17,186 nt of DNA, from NCBI GenBank assembly GCA_012799255.1, contig JAAZLQ010000111.1, forward strand, positions 1 through 17,186, in the 5' to 3' direction. This document shows positions 6,915 to 13,306 of the stretch, piece by piece (position 1 is the stretch's first letter; every line of letters starts with the position of its first letter). Both the position numbers and the translations under genes were made by a program. A model generated the notes under the pieces. That model had not been told where the DNA came from and made no database searches. It worked only from the letters and a program-made list of their open reading frames with translations. The stretch is from Bacillota bacterium. Lineage in GTDB: Bacteria > Bacillota_G > Limnochordia > DTU010.

Positions 6915-8876
6915 ATGAGTATTCCACATGGTTTTGAACGTAGAAATCCAGTTCACCTTAAGCTCGGAATTAAGTCTTCCATTGAAACATCGCAGATAAA
7001 ACCTTTACTTAGTGTGTTATATGTGGTCTGGAGATTAAACGGCAAATCGGTACAAGTAGACTATAGCACCGAAATACAAGGTCACAGAATAGCATTTACG
7101 TCAGAGTTGATAGAACATATGACACAGTTCTTTAGCAACGAAATATCTGCTGCCAATCTCGATTCAACCACCGTCGAGACACTTCTAAATCAGAACGGAC
7201 TCGTTGCTATTCAGTATGAGTCGTTGATGGTGGCATTAGAGCTGGTTTGGAGGTTAGCCAAGATCGAGTTCGTTGATCCTGAACTACCGGCTAGTAGCGA
7301 GAGGACAGGTGGTGTGAGGTATCCGAAACGACTTTCTTATACTAAGAATATTGACATTCTAGATTTGTTAGTGGAAAGTAATGAAAGTGATTTCAGGGTT
7401 GTATTGTTTAACTGGCTCTTTGGTCAATCGTTGGAGGTTAACGCGAAGGCAGAAAGGGATCTAGTGAAATTATTCACCATTTTTTCCGAAGAAGCTTTAT
7501 TTAAACTCGTTGATCAAAACGGAGAGAACATCCTTTTTAATAACTGCGGAGTTTATAGTAGATTAGTCTCTGATGTCGAATCAGTAAATATTGTAGGAAG
7601 TAGTGAGGTAAGAGGGTCTTTACGAATTCTCGGAAGTTCGGTAAGAGCTGGCGCAAATTACTATTTATCCTATAGCAGTGATGGTGTTGTCCTCGCGGAA
7701 AGTTCACTTCGCGAGGAATTGGCGGAATATTGTCGCCGTGTTAACAACTATCACGATTTGTGGAATATAGCGTGGGATTTGGCTTTATCTAATTCTCGAG
7801 AAAGTGCATCGAATTCCGACAAAGAAGAGCTTCATCTACCGTTAAATAAGATAATTAGTGGAGCACCTGGAACAGGAAAAAGTTATAGTATTGAAGTTTT
7901 AATCAAGAATGGTACGTTTCGGAGGGAAAACACAGAGAGAGTAACGTTTCACCCAAGTTACTCGTACTCGCAGTTTGTTGGTACCTTTAGGCCCAAGCCA
8001 TTGTTTAAGTGTCATCTAGACTCGTCAAGACTGTCTCCCGTTCCATACAAAGAAGAGCAACTGCTCAGTAGTGATGTGAATCAGCTTTATCCAATTCCAA
8101 ATGAGCCCATCATTACTTACGAGTACGTAGCAGGTCCTTTTTTGCGATTATTGACGAGAGCCATTGCCGAGTATCAGAGTTTGGGCGAAAGTGCAAACAG
8201 GTATCTCCTGGTAATTGAGGAACTAAATAGGGCTAATGTCTCGGCAGTCTTTGGCGACATGTTTCAGCTTCTCGACAGACGGCCTAATGGTGAAAGTGAA
8301 TACCGGATAGCTATACCCGAAGAAATGCAGCAATACCTGTTATCTCATGGTTTGCTCCTTGAGCAGCTTTATTTACCGCCGAATTTTTACATATGGGCGA
8401 CTATGAACAACGCCGATCAGGGTGTTCATCCTGTTGATACTGCGTTTAAAAGGCGATGGGATTTTGATTACATAGACATCAATAGCGGCGAGGATGAACT
8501 ACCAGATCTTCATCTAAATGTAGCGGGTGTGGGATGGATCAGCTGGAATGATCTTCGTATAGCAATAAACAACAAGTTGCTCGAATTGAGAATAAAGGAG
8601 GACAAACTATTAGGTCCATTTTTCTTAACAGTGGATGAACTTACTACTTCAGATGAACTTAGAGAAGTGTTCAAAAGTAAGGTTTTGCCTTACTTGTTTG
8701 AGGATGTCTTAAAAATGAAGAGAGACGAGTTTTTCCTCGCTGAATGTAAAAGCCTTGGCCTACTAATGAAACAGTTCTCGAGTCAGAAACCGGTTTTCTC
8801 TTTTGATGTAAGGCATTATATGGATAATGCCAACGAAGACACCCAGGAAGAAGATGGTAGGCGAAATCAGGAGTAG
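6915..8876 (+). CDS. McrB-like AAA+ NTPase, motor subunit of an LlaJI-type restriction system
   Basis: 653-residue restriction subunit of the McrB family, which uses GTP (McrB) or another nucleotide to translocate on or remodel DNA and activate its nuclease partner. The C-terminal half is a clear AAA+ module: Walker A GAPGTGKS (316-323), the family segment TFHPSYSYSQFVGTFRPKP, Walker B/McrB motif VIEELNRANVSAVFGD (E435/E436), sensor ATMNNADQGVHPVD (495-508) and the arginine motif FKRRWDF (511-517). The first ~310 residues match no DNA-reader domain I know (not EVE, not DUF3578) and probably recognise the target. I chose ATG 6915, with AGGGAG eight bases before it; the frame is open from GTG 6891. 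It lies six bases from the nuclease gene. Companion methyltransferases upstream mean it more likely belongs to an LlaJI-type system acting on unmodified sites than to methylation-dependent McrBC. Confidence 0.9.
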   Translation: MSIPHGFERRNPVHLKLGIKSSIETSQIKPLLSVLYVVWRLNGKSVQVDYSTEIQGHRIAFTSELIEHMTQFFSNEISAANLDSTTVETLLNQNGLVAIQYESLMVALELVWRLAKIEFVDPELPASSERTGGVRYPKRLSYTKNIDILDLLVESNESDFRVVLFNWLFGQSLEVNAKAERDLVKLFTIFSEEALFKLVDQNGENILFNNCGVYSRLVSDVESVNIVGSSEVRGSLRILGSSVRAGANYYLSYSSDGVVLAESSLREELAEYCRRVNNYHDLWNIAWDLALSNSRESASNSDKEELHLPLNKIISGAPGTGKSYSIEVLIKNGTFRRENTERVTFHPSYSYSQFVGTFRPKPLFKCHLDSSRLSPVPYKEEQLLSSDVNQLYPIPNEPIITYEYVAGPFLRLLTRAIAEYQSLGESANRYLLVIEELNRANVSAVFGDMFQLLDRRPNGESEYRIAIPEEMQQYLLSHGLLLEQLYLPPNFYIWATMNNADQGVHPVDTAFKRRWDFDYIDINSGEDELPDLHLNVAGVGWISWNDLRIAINNKLLELRIKEDKLLGPFFLTVDELTTSDELREVFKSKVLPYLFEDVLKMKRDEFFLAECKSLGLLMKQFSSQKPVFSFDVRHYMDNANEDTQEEDGRRNQE

Positions 8877-8882
8877 CGTGCG

Positions 8883-10229
8883 ATGAAAACAGTGTATCTT
8901 CAAGAACTGAAAAAGTACTCAAAATCAGAACTCGTTAAGCTACTTCATTGGTCAGAAAGTGAAGTCAATGATTTTATAGAACTAACGCGGTTATGGGAGC
9001 TCGTTGATGTAATCAAAAACAAGCAATATTATTCGTTCAGGTTTGTGGGAATCGTCTGTTTTGAGGATAGAGTAATACTATTCTTGCCAAAGTATTTCAA
9101 AAAATGCGATCCGAGACAAACTATGAAGCAGATAATAAGTTTATTTCGCGAATTTACACGTAGAGAATCACTCGATAAGTATGAACTGGATACCTTTGGA
9201 GATCTGAACCGTGAGACAACTAAAAGTTTGTTTGCGTTAATTGATTTCCTTATTGAAGACTATTTGGAGAATGGGTTGTACTCGAATGAACAAGTAATAG
9301 TGGAGACCAATGGTACGGGATCAATTGACTGGGTAACGACCTTAACAGAGCACTCAGTTTATGTGACTAATGGTAGACCTATTTTCCTAGATGTTTCAAC
9401 ATCATCGGTAATCTCTAACGAACAGGACTATATTCGCGAACTGCACATGTTTGTATTGAATAATTGTTCGAGTATTTTGAAAACAACAGGGCTTGGTTAT
9501 TTTTTTGGCTATCCAGATATTTCATTTGATTTATCGGAAAACTTTGTTCAAAACAGTGACGATATGTTGGGTAGATTAGAGCGGGAGATTTTGTATCAGT
9601 TCTCGGATCGAAAGATATTACTCTTATCAGCGCTTCATGCGTTTATTAGTCGTGATCTGAAGAGTAGCGGCCATGGTGGTTTCGCTCTTTATGGAACAAG
9701 GAGTTTTTACAGGGTGTGGGAGAAAGTATGTAGTTTTGTGTTTGGGGACCAGTATGAACTTTTCTCTCAATATATAGAAAAACCTCGTTGGTATGACAAC
9801 AGTGCTCCACCAACTTCTTTGAGTCCACTGCATTCTGGCACGCTTGAGCCCGATATACTGAGACCGTTTTATCATGAAGAAGAGCGCTGGTTTTTTATAT
9901 TTGATGCTAAGTACTATGACTTTAGAGTCGAAGGGAACCGTGTTCATAATACACCAGGAATTGAGTCGATTACTAAACAATACCTGTACCGCCTTGCATT
10001 AAGGGAAGAACTTGCCGGACTGGGGTATGACTATATCGTAAATGCGTTTATATTTCCGTGTGAGGATGGTGAGTTTAGGAAGCTAGGTTATGTAAATCTA
10101 TCATTTTTGGCTAATCTAGGACTCGAAGATATTGAACTTTACGCTGTTCCAACTGAATATGTTTTTGATCTATACGTAAAGCACAAAGAGCTGCCAACTA
10201 GCTATTTATTGAAATGGACAGGGCGATAA
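8883..10229 (+). CDS. LlaJI-family (McrC-like) restriction endonuclease subunit
   Basis: 448-residue nuclease subunit that cuts DNA together with the upstream AAA+ motor. The N-terminal third carries the LlaJI-type segment YSFRFVGIVCFEDRVILFLP followed by KYF (50-72). The C-terminal half holds a PD-(D/E)XK nuclease core: a helix with FYRVWEKVC (275-283, Glu280), EPDIL with Asp324, and IFDAKYYD with Asp341 and Lys343, followed by a helix with ITKQYLYR (Gln366). All catalytic positions are present, so it should be active. ATG 8883 is preceded by AGGAG ten bases upstream, and the gap to the motor gene is only six bases, indicating a fixed partnership. It could equally be called McrC-like, since McrC has the same fold and role, but the 'GI..LPKY' segment and the DAKYY motif fit the LlaJI family better. 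Confidence 0.85.
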   Translation: MKTVYLQELKKYSKSELVKLLHWSESEVNDFIELTRLWELVDVIKNKQYYSFRFVGIVCFEDRVILFLPKYFKKCDPRQTMKQIISLFREFTRRESLDKYELDTFGDLNRETTKSLFALIDFLIEDYLENGLYSNEQVIVETNGTGSIDWVTTLTEHSVYVTNGRPIFLDVSTSSVISNEQDYIRELHMFVLNNCSSILKTTGLGYFFGYPDISFDLSENFVQNSDDMLGRLEREILYQFSDRKILLLSALHAFISRDLKSSGHGGFALYGTRSFYRVWEKVCSFVFGDQYELFSQYIEKPRWYDNSAPPTSLSPLHSGTLEPDILRPFYHEEERWFFIFDAKYYDFRVEGNRVHNTPGIESITKQYLYRLALREELAGLGYDYIVNAFIFPCEDGEFRKLGYVNLSFLANLGLEDIELYAVPTEYVFDLYVKHKELPTSYLLKWTGR

Positions 10230-10440
10230 TTCAATGGGATTCCAAGATAGACTTATGAGCCTTTTTGCTCAAAGGACTCTTATCCGACCATTTGTGCTAG
10301 TGTGTGTGAAGGGATAACGTCCTAGACACAATCAAGTGATTAACGTTAACTAGCCCGGAAACCGCAAGCTCACGAGTTTGAGTAGCTATTACCAATCGTC
10401 AAAGAAGCAAGCATAGAAAACAGAATCGGAGGATATGTAA

Positions 10441-11112
10441 ATGCATGTTAGGAGTAGGAGTGTTCTCAATACTCTGGCACTCTCGGGAGTAGGCGCGTCC
10501 TTTTTTTATGTAGCCCATGTTGTGGCAGGTAGGCTTGTCTGGACAAGTTACAATCCACTAGCACAGCCAATAAGTGATTTAACTGCTACTACCGCAATTA
10601 GTCGGGAGCTTGCCAGTAGAATCCTTTATGGGTACGACTTCTTTAACCTTCTCTTTTGTCTCGTACTTGTCGTGTATTTTAGGCGAGTTATGAGAGTAAA
10701 TCGCATTTTTTATGCCGGAATAACTCTTAAGTTAATTGCAGAATTGCTATCGACCGTTGGCTATAAGCTGTTTCCCTTAGCCGACACAGATTGGACTAGC
10801 AGTTTTCAAAGCAACATGCACTATGCTATTACGGCCGTCATCGTTCTTAGCTATATCGTTTTGGCGCTATTGCTAACCATAGGTTTGGCTAGAGCGAAAA
10901 AATATCCAGCTATGACGAGATTTATGGTCCTATTTAGCATTGTATTTATTGGCTCAGGATTCCTCACGGTGATCGCAGCCAATGTTTTTCCCGAGTATGT
11001 GGGCCTAGTGGAACGTGTAAATCTATACTCATTGATGATTTCAAATATTGTATTGTCCTTGTGGGTGTTCAATCACAAGAGCACAACAACAATTACAGGA
11101 GTCCTTTCATGA
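10441..11112 (+). CDS. DUF998 family membrane protein
   Basis: 223-residue integral membrane protein with about six helices and the family signature near residues 24-52: HVVAGRLVWTSYNPLAQPIS followed by DLTAT, a re-entrant or loop motif shared by DUF998 proteins. Their function is not known. GGAGG lies eight bases before the ATG. Its stop overlaps the start of the acetyltransferase (ATGA at 11109-11112), so the two are translationally coupled and probably act together, but nothing shows how. It is the first gene to the right of the restriction island. The 211 bases before it hold a TGAGC/GCTCA mini-hairpin (about 10255-10270) and a TTAACGTTAA palindrome (10340-10349), but no promoter that I can support. 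Confidence 0.85.
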   Translation: MHVRSRSVLNTLALSGVGASFFYVAHVVAGRLVWTSYNPLAQPISDLTATTAISRELASRILYGYDFFNLLFCLVLVVYFRRVMRVNRIFYAGITLKLIAELLSTVGYKLFPLADTDWTSSFQSNMHYAITAVIVLSYIVLALLLTIGLARAKKYPAMTRFMVLFSIVFIGSGFLTVIAANVFPEYVGLVERVNLYSLMISNIVLSLWVFNHKSTTTITGVLS

Positions 11113-11897
11113 GTGATAAAAAGGGGTTCATACAGGCATTACAAGACGTTTATCTGCAAGACCCATGTAAAGTTCTCCCCAACGCGATCTGGAAAACCGC
11201 AGATAAGTTCCCTACTCTTCAACACTCTATTATGCATGTCAATGGAGAAGTGGTGGGAATGAAAGCATGGGATCAGCAAGGGCTTTACGTTTTTTGGAGC
11301 AAGGACAGGATAATTGACGAACCTTTCCAAGAAATATGCGATACCTCTCAGTTCGTAATGATCCACGATGATCATTTTCGGCAAATTGATGCCAACAGCT
11401 ACCGTCTAATTAAGCCGTTTTTTAGTATTCGTCATGACCATCAGAACATTTCCTCCTATGTCCTACCTAATGACTTCTCTATAAAGGAAGCCAATCCAGA
11501 AGAGGAGTGCACCGAGATTTCGGATTTCATCTCCAGATGTTATCGGGATCTACATCCCACGCCCGAAACTGTTCTAAGTTGGACCAAGCACGAAGTATTT
11601 GATCGCAATTTATGGATTTGGATTATAGATCAACAGAAAAATATCCCGGCAGCACTAGGTATTGCCGAGTTTGATCCTAAGGTACCAGAGGGAGCCCTGG
11701 AGTGGATTCAGGTACTTCCAGAGTATCAAGGCAGGGGCTTAGGGAAAGTTCTTGTGCTTGAGCTCCTGAAGAGGTTAGAGGGAAGGGCAGCGTTTACAAC
11801 AGTATCAGGTGAAGTGGATAACGTTACTAATCCTGAGAGACTCTATAGAAGCTGTGGGTTTGTGGGCAATGATGTGTGGTGGTTGCTTCAGCGGTAG
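11109..11897 (+). CDS. GNAT family N-acetyltransferase
   Basis: 262-residue protein whose C-terminal ~130 residues form a GNAT domain, which transfers an acetyl group from acetyl-CoA to an amine. The acetyl-CoA loop is the QGRGLGKV of ALEWIQVLPEYQGRGLGKVL, and the closing NPERLYRSCGF motif places the last strands. The N-terminal half (~1-130) is family-specific and may hold a second, degenerate domain. I chose ATG 11109, which overlaps the DUF998 stop as ATGA and has CAGGAG upstream; the frame is open further up but lies inside DUF998. The substrate cannot be told. It is followed after 46 bases by the DUF4256 gene, probably on the same transcript. Confidence 0.88.
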   Translation: MSDKKGFIQALQDVYLQDPCKVLPNAIWKTADKFPTLQHSIMHVNGEVVGMKAWDQQGLYVFWSKDRIIDEPFQEICDTSQFVMIHDDHFRQIDANSYRLIKPFFSIRHDHQNISSYVLPNDFSIKEANPEEECTEISDFISRCYRDLHPTPETVLSWTKHEVFDRNLWIWIIDQQKNIPAALGIAEFDPKVPEGALEWIQVLPEYQGRGLGKVLVLELLKRLEGRAAFTTVSGEVDNVTNPERLYRSCGFVGNDVWWLLQR

Positions 11898-11943
11898 TGC
11901 CCGCCAATGATTCGAAAACACTAACTCTAGGAGGTGTATCGAG

Positions 11944-12483
11944 TTGTCCAAGGAAATGTTGGATATCCTGCGGACTCGTTTCGAAGAAAACATGCAGCGG
12001 CACCAAGGTGTGGAGTGGAACGATGTTCAGACCCGGTTGGAGGCAACCCCGGGCAAACTTCAATTGCTTCAGGAAATGGAACGGACCGGTGGAGAACCTG
12101 ATGTGATCGGCCAAGACTCTGAGACAGGTGAATTTATCTTCTGTGATTGTTCAGCAGAGACTCCTGTGGGGAGGAGAAATGTGTGTTTTGATAGGAAAGG
12201 CCAGGATGCTCGGGAGAAGAAAGGAGTTTATCCCCAGGGCAATGCTCTGGAGATGGCTGAGAAAATGGGCATTGAACTTTTGACTCCAGATCAATATCGT
12301 GAGCTGCAGAAACTAGGTAGTTTCGACCAGAAAACGTCCAGTTGGCTGCAAACGCCGCAGGACATTCGCAAGTTAGGTGGAGCCCTTTTCGGTGACCGTC
12401 GCTATGGGCATGTGTTTATTTATCACAATGGTGCCCAGTCGTTTTACAGTGTCAGAGGATTTCGGGGGCTGCTACGTGTTTGA
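11944..12483 (+). CDS. DUF4256 domain protein
   Basis: 179-residue soluble protein that is full length for DUF4256, a family of unknown function found in Bacillota and some other bacteria. Family segments are easy to see: RFEENMQRHQGVEW (11-24), MERTGGEPDVIG, FCDCSAETPVGRRNVCFDR and the C-terminal GGALFGDRRYGHVFIYHNGA ending RGFRG. The two cysteines of DCSAE and NVCFD could be structural. The start is TTG 11944, shown by a near-perfect AGGAGGTG (11929-11936) seven bases before it. It is the last gene of the DUF998-GNAT-DUF4256 group and is closed by a strong terminator. Confidence 0.92.
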   Translation: MSKEMLDILRTRFEENMQRHQGVEWNDVQTRLEATPGKLQLLQEMERTGGEPDVIGQDSETGEFIFCDCSAETPVGRRNVCFDRKGQDAREKKGVYPQGNALEMAEKMGIELLTPDQYRELQKLGSFDQKTSSWLQTPQDIRKLGGALFGDRRYGHVFIYHNGAQSFYSVRGFRGLLRV

Positions 12484-12487
12484 TTTT

Positions 12488-12511
12488 AAGTGCCATAATG
12501 GCACTTTTTTT
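12488..12511 (+). terminator. Terminator after the DUF4256 gene
   Basis: AAGTGCC (12488-12494), loop ATAAT, GGCACTT (12500-12506) and five more T. A textbook intrinsic terminator five bases after the stop. Confidence 0.9.
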
Positions 12512-12551
12512 ATTATGCGCTTTATTTCCCGTTGGCAAAAAATGGTATGTA

Positions 12552-12579
12552 TTGAAAGCGTTGGAAAAACCCATAATAT
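12552..12579 (+). promoter_or_regulatory. Candidate promoter of the secreted-protein gene
   Basis: TTGAAA (12552-12557), 16-base spacer, TAATAT (12574-12579). It lies between a terminator and the gene, where a promoter is needed, and overlaps the paralogue remnant. Confidence 0.4.
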
Positions 12580-12616
12580 TACCGTAAGTGCTCCAGTAGC
12601 ATCAAAAAAAACATAG
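12560..12616 (+). pseudogene. 3' remnant of a paralogue of the next secreted protein
   Basis: Eighteen codons ending at TAG 12614-12616 read VGKTHNITVSAPVASKKT. The last residues of the gene just downstream read GGNNHKITVTATVEAK. The shared pattern H-[NK]-I-T-V-[ST]-A-x-V-x-[AS]-K and the stop at the same place show that a copy of this gene once ended here. Its upstream part is gone, replaced by the DUF4256 terminator. The stretch may now serve as promoter and leader for the surviving copy. Confidence 0.5.
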
Positions 12617-12628
12617 GAGGAATCTGAA

Positions 12629-13108
12629 ATGAAAAAGAGTTTATTGTTGACGTTGATGTTGGTTGTTGCATTGAGCGGTACGGTTATGGCTTCGAAGTAT
12701 TCTACAAATGACACGATTGAGTTTAGTGTGAACGTAGCTCCGTGGGCTATCATTGAAATTGCTGACCCTCCAGAACTTAACCTTACAGGGGGCGAAGTGG
12801 TAGGAGAGAGTACTACTACGGGAACAGTAACTTCAAATGTTCCTATTACTATTTCCCTTCAAAGTAGTAGATTTCAATATGCCCAAAGTGACCTAAACAA
12901 CTGGTTCCGATTTGATTATAAGGTAGGAGCTACCAAGTATACTGGTGTTGAGCTTGGAAGTAGACGCAATACTCAGCACATTCAACCAGGTGTAACTGAC
13001 TTAGTGGTGACATTGCGCTCTTTCCTTCCTGAGGGCAGAAACTGGTATGACTTGACCGGTGGGAATAACCACAAAATAACTGTAACTGCTACAGTAGAAG
13101 CAAAATAG
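12629..13108 (+). CDS. Small secreted beta-rich protein, family not recognised
   Basis: 159-residue exported protein. A clean signal peptide (KK, hydrophobic LLLTLMLVVALSGTV, cut after MAS near residue 22) is followed by alternating beta-strand patterns and almost no helix: FSVNVAPWAIIEI, LNLTGG, TSNVPITISLQSS, DLVVTLRSF and a final strand HKITVTATVEAK. This looks like one Ig-like or coat/adhesin-type beta-sandwich domain; I cannot name a family. There is no sortase signal, lipobox or cysteine. AGGAGG stands nine bases before ATG. It sits alone between two terminators, next to the remnant of a paralogue upstream, so the family has been duplicated at this spot. It may be a surface or matrix subunit, but that is a guess. 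Confidence 0.75.
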   Translation: MKKSLLLTLMLVVALSGTVMASKYSTNDTIEFSVNVAPWAIIEIADPPELNLTGGEVVGESTTTGTVTSNVPITISLQSSRFQYAQSDLNNWFRFDYKVGATKYTGVELGSRRNTQHIQPGVTDLVVTLRSFLPEGRNWYDLTGGNNHKITVTATVEAK

Positions 13109-13152
13109 AAGCAAAGTGTGGAAGCTAGTTCAATCATACTATATTGGTTAGG

Positions 13153-13186
13153 CCTCACTCCATGATCAGCGGAGTGAGGTCTTTTA
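13153..13186 (+). terminator. Terminator of the secreted-protein gene
   Basis: CCTCACTCC (13153-13161), nine-base loop, GGAGTGAGG (13171-13179), then TCTTTT. Perfect 9-bp stem 45 bases after the stop. Confidence 0.85.
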
Positions 13187-13282
13187 TACTCCTTTCGCGG
13201 TTTTACTGTTTATGAACATATGGAATGGAGGTAAGACAGGATTTTGGGTGTATTAGAAGTATAAGTCTAGGAGGATATGAGA

Positions 13283-13306
13283 ATGAAGGGGATATGGAAT
13301 ACATGA
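13283..13306 (+). other. Possible seven-residue leader peptide before the WD40 lipoprotein
   Basis: The best ribosome binding site here, AGGAGG (13269-13274), is eight bases before ATG 13283, which encodes only MKGIWNT and a TGA at 13304-13306. That stop overlaps the lipoprotein ATG at 13303 as ATGA. Either translation of the lipoprotein is coupled to a mini-gene, or one base is missing and this is the true N-terminus. Confidence 0.3.

Noticed and set aside
6891..8876. Methylation-dependent (type IV) McrBC system
   Set aside because: Two intact methyltransferases sit in the same cluster and the nuclease looks LlaJI-like, so the system more likely cuts unmodified sites.
10230..10440. Possible attachment site or small RNA right of the restriction island
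   Set aside because: Only a five-base mini-hairpin and a 10-base palindrome were seen; no tRNA, no matching repeat at the left border, no integrase.
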